NCBI GenBank assembly: GCA_032768795.1
Contig: CP136491.1
Location: 3,350,501 to 3,414,500 of the forward strand
Direction of reading: 5' to 3'
Origin: Tremella fuciformis
Lineage: Eukaryota; Basidiomycota; Tremellomycetes; Tremellales; Tremellaceae
DNA: 64,000 nt
Notes under the pieces: generated by a model
The model's input: the letters and a program-made list of their open reading frames with translations, nothing else
What the model was told of the DNA's origin: nothing
The model's database searches: none
Translations under genes and position numbers: made by a program
In this document: piece by piece, positions 10,765 through 21,999 of the stretch
Numbering within the stretch: the stretch's first letter is position 1
Layout of the letters: each line of letters starts with the position of its first letter

Positions 10765-13700
10765 CTACACCTTGCTGCCATCGCGCAACTTCTCGGCCTC
10801 CTTGCGCACGTCCGCGTCCGCATGCCGCGTGGCGAGCAAGTCCAGCTCGTACAGACTCGTAGAGAACGTGTTGACCAATTGCGGGTCGTCCAGCTCGGGC
10901 CTGTACACGCCGTCAAACATCCTCTCCTCCGTGTCGAGCAGCCCCTCGAGCGGCGCCTGCCGCGCAAAGAGCGTGCGCACAAACTCGATGCACCGCTTGC
11001 TGGTTTTGGGCGGGAAGTGCAGCGCGCACTCGACGAGGCGTTTGGAGAATGCCGCTGCGCGCCAGGTGGGGTTGGTCGCTGCTGTCGCATGTTTGGAGAA
11101 GAACACCGACTGCAGACATCGGAAAAGCAGGTCGGCGGTGGATAACAGCTGGACCGGCTCGCGTCGGCGGCCTTGTTGAGCGGCTGCTGCCATCGGCAAC
11201 GTCGGCGGGTCCTCCAGACCGGTATCAAGTGACAACGGTCGCAGCAGGGCGAAGAGAGCGGTGATGAAATCCGAAAGGTCGATATTGAGGGCTTCCCCTT
11301 GACCCGAGAGGAGGTCAAAGGCGGTGGCGATGGCCAGCAACCGAACACGAATCTTCTCGCTGACCGATACAGCATCCATCTCTTCTTCCCGATGATCGTC
11401 ATCGTCCGACGCTAGCTTTGACGCCTCGGGCTCGTCGACGATGATGCGGCGCAGGACCGCAAGGAGATCCCGGAAGAAATCAATGTTGATGAAATGAGCG
11501 AATTGTGAGATTCCTTCCAAAGCAGCGCCAAGCAGAGGCGAGCGGCCTGGGAACTTGAGGATGGAAAAGTAGAGCACAAAGAGGTTCTTGAGCGTCTCGG
11601 TTTGCTGTACTATCAGTCCGGTCCTCACTGCTCGGCGGTCGACCAGATACTTACCACCTGCGCACGCTCCTCCTTGTCCACCTCGGCTTCTGCTTCCGCC
11701 ATTTCCTTGTCAAGCTCCTTCTGCTCCTTTTCGCGTTTCTTCTGGTTCTTCGTCTGCCATTTCTTCCTGATCTCACTCTTGAACTTCTTCGCAGTGCCGT
11801 TGACGTCGCCCTTTTGTCCCTTCTGAGGCCTCTTGTTCTTCCCTTGCCGCATCGAGTCGAGCTCGCCCCGCAGGCGCAGCTGCAACAGACAAGATAAGAC
11901 ATTCGGGTGGACTTGAAACTTCCGTTCCTTGATCATCCGGGCCATCAACCGTACCAGAGATTGGGAGTATACTGCGGTGATGTCGGCCTTGAACACGTCC
12001 ACAAAAGTTTGCAAGACCAGATCGGAATCCTCGTCCCATGATCTCCTGCCTAGTCGCCCAACGAGTACGCCCATGATGTTTTCGCTGAAGTTGAAGTGCG
12101 GGACAGAGGAGAGGAGCTCGCACAAGCATTTGAGACACAAGCTGCTCAGAGGACTCCGAGCTGTCGAGCGTCAGCCGAGACCAGGCTCCTCAGGAACTGA
12201 CACACCCTTGACCTCGGCTTCGAGCATTTTCAGATAGCCCTTGTAGCTTCTGACAAGCAACTTCTCGCCCTCCCTCAATCGCTTGACCTCGTCCCGTACT
12301 CGCTCCGCTTCTTCCTGCGCGGTCAACTGTCGGATGCGGTAGCCTGTATGGCAGTCAGCTTGCGGCAAGAGCAACGGATGTGCAGCTGACCCGGAATGAG
12401 ATCCTTGTATACCGCAAGTTGAGAGAGCAGTGCCAAGCCTCGGATGGACGCAGGCACAGGGACAGGTCTTTGTCCGTCATCCATCGATGGTACCGACGGT
12501 AGGGCGAAGGTCGATAGCCGCGTCAAGAGAGGCCCCTGGTCATATTAGCTCCAGCGACAACAGACCAGCCTGATTGGACTCACGTTGTCGACAAGCTCGC
12601 CGCCGGCCATGATCTCCGCACCGATACCGGCAATCTGCTCCTTGGCAGCCTCGAGTTTCCTGGCATTCTTCCACCCCTCCTGCGAGACAATCTCTGCGAT
12701 TCCCATGCGCCCGAATCGGCCCTTCTGCCCTGCCATCTTGGCGGCCTGAGCGGCATCGTCGCTCAGGTCTCCATCAGACTCTTCATCCATGTCCTCCTCG
12801 GTCTCAGACTCCGGGGGCGGCGGTTTCTTCTTCGACGGAGGAAGAGCGATCCGCGTGGTCCCTTCGACGTTCTGCACTTCGCCCGTTGGCAGCTTGATGG
12901 GGAGCCGCCCCACATCCACATGATCGTTCTCCTCGATCGGGCCCGGCTTGGCTGTCCAGCGTGACCGCCCTGACAGCTCATACTCTGCCTCTTCGTCTTT
13001 TCGCTTTCGTTTCCGCTTGTCGTGCTGCACAGAGCCATCCTCCTCATTACCGTCTGGCAGATCATCGAACGCGTCGTTGAGGTCATTTTGATCTTCGTCC
13101 TCGCTGTCTTCCTCGTCCTCGTCCTCGTCCATGCCTAAAGTAGACGACCCAGATCCGGATCCTGATCCTGATCCTTCCGCCTCGTCCCCATCATCTTCCA
13201 GATCCGATCCGAGAGAGTCGAGATCCGAGTCGAATGACGCGTCTGAATCGATGTCGTAGTTGGAGCTCCTGTCACTCCCGGGGGAAGGCAATCTTGTCGG
13301 TTGCTTCACTCGTTTCGCTATTGGTTCCAGGGCTTTGTGCTGATCGTGCAATCGCCTGGTCTCTTTCGCAGATCTGCAATCGTCAGTGAACAAATATGAC
13401 GAGTAAAACTCCTATCGTACCTGCTCAGAGCATTCTGGTCGACCGAGCCCAAAAAGCTGCCCATCGCTCCCACATCATACTCGTCGTCCTCGCCCAGGTC
13501 GTCCATATCGTCCTCATCATCCGAGGGACGGTACGCAAACGCCGTCTTCGGCACAGGGATGACCTTTTGGTCTCGCAGCTTGATCTTCTTAGGCTGGTCT
13601 GCCTTGCGTTTGGGCTTGCCCGGCACTTCATCCTCGGTCGCACCTCTCGCACCCTTGCCCTTCTTTGGGCCGGTCTGGGTGTGAGCTCGTGTTCCGTGAC

Positions 13701-13786
13701 AAGCCGACCTGGCCTGCGATACGGACCTTCTGGGGAGGCCCGGCCGCTTTGCGCTTGCCGAGCGCCTTGGCTGACGGCTTGCCCAT
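10765..13786 (-). CDS. NOC3: NOC3, nucleolar complex protein 3
   Basis: Noc3 pairs with Noc2 in 60S pre-ribosome maturation and export, and has also been tied to pre-replicative complexes in yeast. Seven exons (13709-13786, 13421-13674, 12584-13373, 12391-12535, 12206-12343, 11655-12160, 10765-11604) sum to 917 codons; introns are 34-50 nt. The N-terminus is Lys-rich. A long acidic Ser/Asp/Glu tract at about residues 110-230 precedes the NOC3p domain (KEQIAGIGAEIMAGGELVDN). LLTRLSTFALPSVPSMDD and SIRGLALLSQLAVYKDLIPG follow. A basic Lys/Gln/Glu coiled segment precedes the C-terminal CBF/Mak21-type helical domain (QTETLKNLFVLYFSILKF). Residues after CBF are ordinary. No frameshift was seen. 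Confidence 0.95.
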
Positions 13787-14009
13787 CGTGTAACGCCCGG
13801 TGCAATGGTCGTTCTTGTACGGAGAGCGTAGCTGGCGGCCAAAAATTCGGGAGGACGGTGCTGTGATTTCCGCCGGAAGCAAGTCACGTGGGTAGATCGC
13901 ATCTCACTTCAACGTCGTCGAGCTGAAGGCAGAAGAAGAACAATGCAAGGGTGACGGCAAGAGAGACATCTCAACAGGTCACGAACCGCGATCCTCGGAC
14001 CGACAGCTG
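13787..14009. promoter_or_regulatory. divergent promoter, NOC3 / small ORF
   Basis: A 223-bp gap between two start codons on opposite strands, so it must serve both genes. No individual site was resolved. Confidence 0.45.
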
Positions 14010-14386
14010 ATGATGTCGGCTCCCATCAAGCCGCCAAAGCTCGAGCCTGATCACGTCTATATACACATCACCTCTTCGCTCCCACCCTCCGAGATCAGCG
14101 CTGCCTCCATTACGCCAGGTCAGCCACTGTGGCTGGAGTACGTCGGGCCAGTCGGCGAGCTGAAGCACGAATATATCTTCGAGGTTGAACAGGCTGGGCA
14201 AGCTGTGAAGTGCGACTCGACGGTCTGGACAGAGGACGGACAGGCGTTGCTGAAGTATGTCAGAGGCTTGCAAGGAGTCAAGGCTGTCGAGGTGATGGAT
14301 CTCAAGAAGCGAACAAAGCGCTCGACCGAGGTGAGCGGGATTCTTGTACAGTTGTCGCTCTACCTCTGCTGACACGGCAGTTGTGA
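14010..14386 (+). CDS. small conserved-looking protein, unknown function
   Basis: Two exons (14010-14330 and 14381-14386) encode about 108 aa, with the last codon and stop in a six-base terminal exon. The family is not recognised. The sequence has beta-strand-like hydrophobic patterning (HVYIHITSSLPP, LWLEYVGPVGELKHEY). A basic tail follows (LKKRTKRSTEL). No membrane segment or signal peptide is visible. The tiny last exon rests on a good donor (GTGAGC) after ACCGAG and an acceptor before TTGTGA. Without splicing the ORF would run 11 codons further. It lies between NOC3 and NSL1 and is convergent with NSL1 (98 bp apart). Confidence 0.6.
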
Positions 14387-14483
14387 GGCAGCTTTGACGA
14401 AAGAGCCTAGATGAGACAACATGGCATACAATGAGAGATGTAGTACAGTCCACCAAATGACCCAGAGCATGACGGTCCCAGGC

Positions 14484-15280
14484 CTATGCAGGCATATTGG
14501 CGATCTCCTCTCTCACAGTTTGAGCCCGTTGCGCACGTGCAAGCTGGGCAGGCGCAGCCTGCATGTCAATCGGGGGCTAAGACGAGACCGCGAGCACTCA
14601 CAGATACTAGTTCTGATAGATTAGAAATGACCGCGTTGAACGTCTCAATCGTCTCCTGATGTCTAGGTGGGGGCGGTATGTCGGCAGCTTTGGGCGCGCC
14701 CGCTTCTGCGACAGATCAGTGTTAATTACCAGGTTTCGCGACGAGAAGGCTCACCATTCTCCTCATCGTCTTCTGGTAGCCACTCGGCCGCTAAACGCCT
14801 CTGTTCCAGATTGTCCTCTAAGCGGTTGATCAAGCCCGGCGTCTTCTTCCTTCTATCCGCTATTGTGCTATCCCAGCCCACTTTCTCCACGTCTAGAGCT
14901 TTGATCTTCCGATCGAGCACCTCATCAAAAGGCTCGGTAGCTTGTTGTCAGCGCGGACTTCCAACCGACGTCCAGGCTCACCCTCCACAAAGTCCTCATA
15001 ATTATGCCCGTTGACCCTCAAATTAGGTCGAGATAGCTTGAACATCTTCTCCTGGATCTGCTTCGTCAGCGAATGCCCCACCACCAGAAGTCGCGATGAC
15101 CTTCAAGACTCTCCGTTCTACCTCGCCCCGTACCCGCTTGGCTGTTTCTCCTTCCTTTCCACCGGGAAGAGTAGCGAGCCGCAGGTCCATCACTTGCAGC
15201 ATCGCCTTGCTGACCGTATCTTTGACTCGTATCCAGTCCGATTCGTTTTCCACCACTATCCGTGACATGGGCTCGTTCAT
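14484..15280 (-). CDS. NSL1: NSL1/Mis14, kinetochore MIND (Mis12) complex subunit
   Basis: Nsl1/Mis14 is part of the Mis12/MIND complex that links centromeric chromatin to Ndc80 and KNL1. Five exons (15101-15280, 14982-15060, 14755-14940, 14602-14705, 14484-14558) give 207 aa. Family features are an N-terminal SRIVVENESDWIRVKDTV segment, LRVNGHNYEDFVE, and the hallmark EPFDEVLDRKIKALD followed by RRKKTPGLI. The start at 15280 is chosen because this is where family similarity begins and the DNA just upstream is pyrimidine-rich leader. Copia element A sits 131 bp upstream in the same orientation, so the gene has lost its native upstream region, which now lies beyond 40045. The gene is likely essential. 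Confidence 0.88.
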
Positions 15281-15415
15281 GTTGGGCTGCAGAAGCTGTA
15301 CCTGTTGGCGGATATGTATGAAAGGCAAAAGAAAGCAACCAGATGTTTGAGAGACGCGACTGAAGAGAAGAAATCAAAGTTACGTAAACATCCTTGCCAT
15401 GCAATGAGTCTTCTG
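15281..15415 (-). promoter_or_regulatory. remaining NSL1 leader, with TSD copy
   Basis: A pyrimidine-rich leader (on the minus strand) of NSL1. The last five bases, 15411-15415 (TTCTG on the plus strand), are the left target-site duplicate of element A. The matching copy is 40041-40045. Confidence 0.7.
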
Positions 15416-15537
15416 TGTTGAATCGCGGACGAGCTGGGAAGAGAGAATTCATCGTACTATCTCTATGAGTGGTGGCTATATGTAGTTTCGTCCTACGGCA
15501 CTTCCTATAACCCCGCAGTGGCGGCTAACCTTCAACA
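15416..15537 (-). repeat. Element A 3' LTR (122 bp)
   Basis: Same sequence as 39919-40040. It contains a TATA-like CATATAG on the minus strand at 15476-15482 and an ATG at 15452, so it could act as a promoter toward NSL1. Confidence 0.93.
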
Positions 15538-15764
15538 CTCCCCTTTAGACGTCACTGCACCTCTGCACGCCATCAAAACTGCCGTGCTCACTGTGCCACA
15601 TTTGCCACCCATCTCATAACTCCTCATAACTCCAGTCCCTGAATGAGCGTCAACACCGCCCGCACGACTGCTCGTCGCCGCCTCTCTCTTTTACCTCTCT
15701 ACCGTCCAGTGATCCCGGGGTGAGTCCAGTGAACTCCCGGTTCCCCCGGGTGAGGAGCAGTGTC

Positions 15765-16562
15765 CTAGGCCTCACCCGCCGGCCTGCAATGGTCTTGAGG
15801 CGGAATCCTATCGGTCGGGACCTTGGTTGCGTGCGGGTCAGCACCCGGGGCGAACGCGGCGGTTTCAGAGTCTTCAACAGATTCCCGCTTAGCGAAGAAG
15901 CACACGCTTGACGCAACCGGGGATCTCTCGACTCGATGTTTTCTGCCGCCTTGTTCCGGAGTATGGTTCATGCGTGAGTCATCCTTTCTTGCTCCGCCAT
16001 CCACTACTCCCAGCCCCTCTCGGTGTCGCTGATGCGCCGGTCCCGCCAAACCCTTTGTGAAGATGTCGGCCAGTTGATCGTCTGTTCTGACGTATTCCAG
16101 ATCATATCTGCCGCTCTTCTTGACGTCTCGGATCTGATGCCAGTATATGTCGATGTGCTTGGTTGAACGATGGTGAGCCGGATTCTCTACCAGGGCAATG
16201 GCCGACTGGTTGTCGCACCATATCATCACCCTTTCCGTGCTCTCCACTCCGTACTCCATCAACGCCTTCTTCACCCATTCCACGTCCTTCCAGGTCTCCG
16301 TGAGGGCGTAATACTCGGCTTCGGCTGTTGATAACGCTCGACTCTTCTGCTTCTGTGTCGCCCAGCTGACAGTAGATCCTCGGAACTTGACAATAAAGCC
16401 ACTTGTTGACTTTCTGTCGGACAAGTCCCCAGCGTGGTCGGCATCACTCCATGCTTCCAGCACAGGCGTTCTCCTTTTGCCGCCAAGCTTCAATCCTAAG
16501 GTGCGTGTACCCTTCAAGTACTTCAACGCCCTTTTCCCCATCTCCCAGTGCTCTTGTGTCGG
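15765..16562 (-). pseudogene. Element A pol, C-terminal fragment (RNase H)
   Basis: The 3' end of the copia polyprotein, separated from the rest by element B. It contains the copia RNase H signature (WSDADHAGDLSDRKSTSGF), then STAEAEYYALTE, CDNQSAIALVENP and the LADIFTKGL motif near the family's usual end. A basic tail of about 90 residues follows. The junction with the segment at 36146 is in frame once one copy of the GTCGG target duplicate is removed, which shows the break is due only to the insertion of B. Confidence 0.9.
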
Positions 16563-17044
16563 TGTCACGCCTGCGGGTAGTCTGCGGTAGCGAGAGGTCT
16601 GCCTTGGGTACTGAAGGGGTTTAGTCTCTGGCTCGTAGAGCTTGATGACTGCCTTAGGTACTGAGGTGACTGAAGTGTTGGGTTAAGACCAACTGAGTGA
16701 CTTTGTGTGAAGAGAAGACACAAGATCCATTGCTGAAGAATCAAACGAATTGCGAGAAGAAGGGGGTTTATATAGACAAAAGGGGTCGTCTGGTATCTGA
16801 CCATACTATGTCTGTCACCTGTCCAGAATACGTCCATCTCCTAGTAAATCCCCTGTCCAGTGCATGGCTGACGGTTGTCATGCGTGATGCAATTCTATGC
16901 ATCCTTAAGCTATGCCGGGTGTCCGACGGGGCATAGTCAAGTGTCTGTCATCTCCCTTCATAGCAAGAGCCATGAAGGAGACAATTGTGACAGATAATTG
17001 AGTCAATGACGCGACCTTGGTGGTAAATTTGCCGGGTCATGACA
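16563..17044 (-). repeat. Element B 3' LTR (482 bp)
   Basis: Pairs with 35664-36145. On the minus strand it has TATATAAA at 16774-16767. About 32 nt past the TATA box is AGCAATGGAT (16734-16725), the presumed transcript start that complements the primer site at 35652-35661. Confidence 0.93.
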
Positions 17045-17056
17045 GGAGCTCCCCCT

Positions 17057-19024
17057 CTAAGGGCGAAGTCCTCTGAGCCTTGATGATCTGCGATCAGATC
17101 TTTTGGTGTCTGGTTGAGGTAGAGCTTGTCGTCGTGCTCTGGTCGGAGGGAAATGATAATCAGAATCCTTGAGATGTTGTCGATGGAATTTATTGTAGGC
17201 GGTGGTGTGATGAACATTCTCCCAGGGTTCCCATGAGTTGTGGGCCCTGGAGTAGTCCTTCCAGCTGACAAGGTAGTCGTAACCATTGTCTGAGCTGATG
17301 CGTGAGTCCAGGATGCGGTCCACAATGTATTCTTCTTGGCCATCGACTTCAATGCGTGGTGGAGGGTCCTGTGGTTGCTGAGGGTGACCCTTGTGCATTG
17401 GTTCCAAGAGGTTGACATGAAAGACCGGATGTATGGCCATCGATGGTGGAAGGTCAAGCTTGAATGCCAGAGGAGATGAAGTTGCTTCAATGATTTTGAA
17501 GGGCCCTAGCATCCTTTGATCCAGCTTGAGTGATGGTCGCAAGGTCTGTATGTTCCTGCGATTGAGGAAGACCTGATCGCCAACTTTGAACAGAGGCTTG
17601 TCCTTATTGGTGATTTCCTTGATTTTTCGGTTGTAGAATTTGGTGTAGTGCTCCTGTGCTGATTTGATGTTGTCGGCAAGTGTTTGGTGTAGGGAGCGCA
17701 GAGTGCCAAGGTGTGAGTCCACTGCTGGGACTGTCTGGGTGTCTGAAGATGGCAATGGCGAGAGTGTATCGTTGGGATGATAGCCATAGTTGGCTTCAAA
17801 GGGTGTGACCTTTGTTGATGTGTGAACAGAGTTGTTGTAGCTGTACTCTGCTAAGTCCAAGAGTGATGACCAATTTGCTTGATCATAGTCACAGAAGGAT
17901 CGAAGGTAGTGTTCCAAGATTTGATTGACTCTCTCTGTCTGTCCATCTGATTGCGGATGGAAGGCCGTAGAGAAGTTTGGTGTGATGCCTAGTCCTTTGA
18001 CAAAGGCTCGCCAGAATTGAGAGTTGAAGATTGGGCCACGGTCGGAGACAATGTCCTTAGGAAGTCCATGGAGTCGCCAAATGTGTTGTCTGAACATTGT
18101 GGCCAGGTTGGGCGCATCAAAGCCTTCTTCCTTGAAAGGTATGAAGTGGGCTTGTTTTGTGAAGCGATCAACAAAGACCATAATGCAATCGTAGCCATTG
18201 GAAGTTGGTAGTTTAACAATGGCATCCATAGATATTGATTGCCAAGGTGTTGTTGGTATTGGGAGTGGCTGTAGTGGGCCATAGGGTTTGTGACGAGGTA
18301 TTTTGTTCCGTGCGCAAGTGTGACATCCGTCCACATAGGTGTTGGTAAATTGTCGTATCCCTGGGAAGTAATAGTGTCGTGAAAGGAGTTGGTAGGTCTT
18401 CAGTTGACCATAGTGTCCTGCGGTAGGTGCGTTATGACTCTTATGAAGCAGGGCAATCTTGAGGTCGTAGTTATCCGGGATGTAGACCTTCTTGTTGTAT
18501 CGGATGATGTTGCTGTCGAGGCTGAATTCCTTGAGTTTTCCTTGAAGTGTGCTGGGAACAGGTCGATCTGGATGATGCAGATAAGGCAAAAGCTCTTTAA
18601 GGACAGGGTCCTCAGGCTGAAGTTGCTCTATCTTGGTCATCAGGTCGGATTTTACTGGGGTGTCGGAAGTATCGGTAGGTGCCAGGGCGCCAATGATGAA
18701 CTGCCCTGGTTTGAGGAGTGTATGTGGAGGTGCTTCTGCAGCTCTACTCCCCCCTTGAAGGTCTGACCTCCTGGTCAGGGCGTCGGGTTTGCCCATCTTT
18801 TCTCCAGGTCGGTAGTGTATCTTGAAGTCAAAGTTTGCCAAAAGTTCTGCCCAACGTGCTTGTCGTCTGTTGAGCACCTTTGATGTTGTAAAGTATTCCA
18901 GGTTCTTATGGTCGGTGTAGACTGTGATTTCCTTTGCGCCTTCAAGGTATGGTCGCCAGTGTTTGAATGCTTCCACTATGGCAAGCATTTCCTTGTCGTA
19001 GATTTCGTAGTTGAGCTCCGCTGG
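17057..19024 (-). pseudogene. Element B pol, part 3: RNase H, integrase, chromodomain
   Basis: The C-terminal third of a gypsy polyprotein, cut from its RT by element C. In order it shows the RNase H core ([10 protein letters not shown]), a zinc-binding H2C2 integrase head ([13 protein letters not shown] with CHTCARNK), the integrase core ([33 protein letters not shown]), a GPY-type stretch (MLGPFKII) and a chromodomain ([27 protein letters not shown]). Chromodomains on fungal integrases steer insertion toward histone-marked chromatin. The ORF stops 12 bp from the LTR. The join to the RT segment is in frame when one GCTGG duplicate is removed. Confidence 0.92.
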
Positions 19025-19428
19025 TGTCACGGGGCCAGGCCGGTCGTCGACTGATAGGCCCTCTCACACGTGCTGTCTGTTGATCTGTCTCTGTCTTCCA
19101 CGAGAAGGTGTGTCCTACAGCCTCTCGTGCGTCGACAACACGGCTGCGCCGTTACTTTCTATCCATGGGACTCAATACCACGGTGCTAAGGACGGTCTAC
19201 GGGTGAGGACTTGTATATATATCACCCGTGCCCTCCTCTGCACCGCCTTGGGCTTTCTCCTTGAAACACCATCGACGAGGCTCGAGCTCTAAAGTCGTCG
19301 AGGCTACTCGAGCGTCGTCGAGGCTACTCGAGGATCGACGATAGGCTCACGTGTTTGACAGGCGTGCTGGGCTGGAACGAGGCTCGTAGGCGTGCTTTGG
19401 TGATCATGGAGGCGTGGCCGACGTGACA
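19025..19428 (-). repeat. Element C 3' LTR (404 bp)
   Basis: Pairs with 27149-27552. On the minus strand TATATATAT lies at 19222-19214. About 27 nt on is GCACCGTGGTAT (19186-19175), which complements the primer site at 27135-27146. Near 19300-19330 an 18-bp unit TCGTCGAGGCTACTCGAG occurs twice in tandem. Confidence 0.93.
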
Positions 19429-20058
19429 CTCTGCCCCCCTCTGAAATCGAGCTCCTGCGAGATGGCGGGCGAGGCGGGGCAGCTTGTATGGCCTGAGCCT
19501 TTGCTCCCGCCTCGCGCTAAGCCGTGTCTTTTGGTCATTCCTCGCAGGGCTGATCCCGAGGGTCTGTGGGTGTGTAAGCAGGGCCTGGTCTCGTCGACGG
19601 TCCGTCCTTCTTGGTCGCTCGAGGTCTCGCGCAGCTGGTGCTATCTTTCTAGGCGCTAGTCGGGGCGTAGGCTGTGTTGCCGTCGTGGAGTGACTAACGG
19701 GCACAGGTAGTGTGCAGCCCGCATGTGTCCCGACGCGCGTGGTGTCGAGGGTGATCCCTGTGCTGGATAGCCCGCCCGTTGCTGAGCTATAGGCGTCTCA
19801 TGCTGGAATTTGCGCGTATGTAAGTCGACCTCGAGATAACCGGTGATTGCCGCTCCGCGCTACGCCCTTCTGTCGATCATGTTGCTCGTTGCTAGGCAAC
19901 AAGTCGCCAAACTGTCGTGAAAAGTCGTGTTGCCTGCTCTCGTCGTCAAGTGCCCTCTCGTCCCTCGTCCCCGCCATGTCCCCTCCAAAAGGTATAAACC
20001 CCCTCTCGACGAGGCTACTCGTCCCGTCCATTCCAAACTCTCCACTCCAACGCATCAT
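19429..20058 (+). promoter_or_regulatory. 5' region and TATA box of the antisense gene in element C
   Basis: This block lies between the 3' LTR of C and the antisense ATG. A TATAAA box is at 19993-19998, 60 bp before the start codon. The leader contains CTCGACGAGGCTACTCG (near 20003), the same word found in the LTRs of C and D. The first ~500 bp hold no supported ORF. Confidence 0.6.
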
Positions 20059-21859
20059 ATGTTCTCCAACGCCACCGATCCCTCCCTCAAAATCGTCCTC
20101 CGAGGACGACCTCTACGCCTGGTCACGATGACCAAAACCCCTTCCCCCAGCCCCACGACGCCGCCATCCTCCCCCGAGTCGGCTGTCGACGCTCCCCCTC
20201 CTCGACTGTTCCCTCGATGGGCGGTCCGTCCTCGAACTCCGGAGCCCACACCGGTCGAGGAGATCGACGAGCTCGTCGATGAGCTCGACTGGTCGGATGC
20301 TGCCAGTGCTGCGCCAAGCGGTGAGTGATTGTTGAGTCACCCTACTGCTTGTATTGATGCCCAGGGCGTACAGCGATTCTGCGCTCGCTAGCAGACATAC
20401 ACGCCGAGATCCGTCGGCACCAGGGGACCGTCAGAGCCGCTAGGGAGAGTAGCTGTGCTACCTCCTCTACGTCCAGCGGCTACTCAGACGCCTCGCCCCC
20501 GTCTTCCCAGGCTTCCGACGCGGCTTTCGCTGGCGAGAGTCGCTATCGAGAAGCCCACTCCTTGCCGTTCGAGCCGGCCTCGCCTCGGCCTCTTCGCCCC
20601 TACATTGGTGGTGGGACCGGATCCCCCATCATACCGCCCTATCCCCTCGTCCCCCTCGGCTCGCCTATCCTTCTCCTTCCCCCGCCTTCTATGCCTCCGC
20701 CATCCCGCTCTCCGACTCCGCCAATCAACCCACGCCGCCGGCGTCGAGTCGAGTCGCCCGGTTCCCCAGGCAACACTCCCCTGCCAACGATACCGCCTCC
20801 CCTCTCCCCAACCCCAAAGCGTCGTCGCGTGTCGCCTGTTGGCGGCATGTACTCCTCTCGCCTGCGTTCAGCCTCAACCCGGTATCTTGGGGTGTCTGAG
20901 GTAGCCGATGCTCTCCCGGCCGCCGTGGACAACGCAGGTGTAGGAGAAGACGTCGTGGAGGGCAGCATCTCGACGGGAGACGGATCCGAAGCGGGCAGCG
21001 AAGGATCCGTTGGGGAATCCGAAGCGGGCAGTGGAGGATCCGATGGGGAGGGAAGCGAGGCGTCGTCGAGGCGACTCGAGGCTGGCCCTCGAGTCCGGTG
21101 TAGGAATGCGCTGGACCGCGCCTTTTTCGGTACGTCCGCCATCTGTTGAGGTCCCCGCTCATTCCCAGGGCCATTCTACCCGACGTTCGGCCGGGGATCG
21201 AATAGGACCCTCCCATGGGCCCTGGTGCGTTGTTGTCTTCTACTCTCCAGCCTCTCACGCTGATCTTGCAGGCTCAGGCAAAAGGGCGACCTCTCCGCAC
21301 GCTCAACGGCCGCCAGCGATGCCAGCGGTGTCGTTCGGACAACTTGCCGTGTAGGGTCCTAGATGGAGGCGGGCCGAAGTTGAAGTGCTACACCTGTGGC
21401 ACAGCCTCAGGTTGCTCGTTCAACTCCAGCCCGACTCCTCGACGACCCGCCAGCTCGTCCTCGACACCCAGAGCTCGCCGGGCTGTGAGCTTCGCGGATG
21501 TCGACCCGCCTTCGCCGACTCCCGCCCCCACGCCTGTTGTCGGCCCGGCCGCCTTCACCGACCGACTTCGCCGGTCGGTTCGTCAACCCGTGCCGGCTCC
21601 CGTGCCGCCTCCGACGCCGCCTCCGGTGTCGACTCCTGCCCGCCCATCCGCGCCAGCTCCCTTGTCGTGGACTCCCTCGACGAGGCTCGACATCGGTGTC
21701 CTTCAGCACCATGTCACGCTGGCCCAGTCCATCCCGGCGGACAGGGCGTACCACGTCGAGGAGGCGAGGCGGCACGCGAGGCTCCTGGGGCTGGACCTTA
21801 GGGCGATGGTCGGGCCCATGTTCGACGACGTGGCGGAGGCGAGTGGTTCGGGGTCGTGA
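20059..21859 (+). CDS. antisense spliced gene in element C, Zn2Cys6-like protein of unknown function
   Basis: The gene runs opposite to gag-pol. Four exons (20059-20320, 20365-21129, 21169-21224, 21272-21859) join in frame to 556 aa, each intron having clean GT and AG ends (44, 39 and 47 nt). The N-terminal two thirds is Pro/Ser-rich and disordered, with an acidic stretch (EEIDELVDELDW). A basic segment leads into a cysteine cluster spaced CX2CX6CX11CX2CX5C (CQRCRSDNLPC, then CYTCGTASGC). That is close to the fungal Zn2Cys6 DNA-binding pattern, differing by one residue in the last gap. The C-terminus has a helical segment (IGVLQHHVTLAQSIPADRAY). It is convergent with pol. A DNA-binding role is inference; I know no named family. 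Confidence 0.75.
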
Positions 21860-21999
21860 ATGTAGATAGTGTACATAGTTCTTTCTTAGCTCATGTTCAT
21901 ATGCCGTGTTGTTCATGTTGTACAGGGGATGCAGGGATAGGACTCAGCTTGGGTGACGAATCTCGATCCAGATCATCGTCACCGCCAGTAGTCCATGCG

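Noticed and set aside
15066..15452. ORF beginning MNSLFPARPRFN as the true NSL1 N-terminus
   Set aside because: Its ATG and first 13 codons lie inside the 122-bp LTR of element A, which is repeated at 39919-40040, so it cannot be ancestral NSL1 sequence. Family similarity starts at 15280.
16565..16936. ORFs of 79 and 90 codons in the B LTR, repeated at 35666-36037
   Set aside because: They lie wholly in both LTR copies, lack any domain and overlap on opposite strands. They are chance ORFs in LTR DNA.
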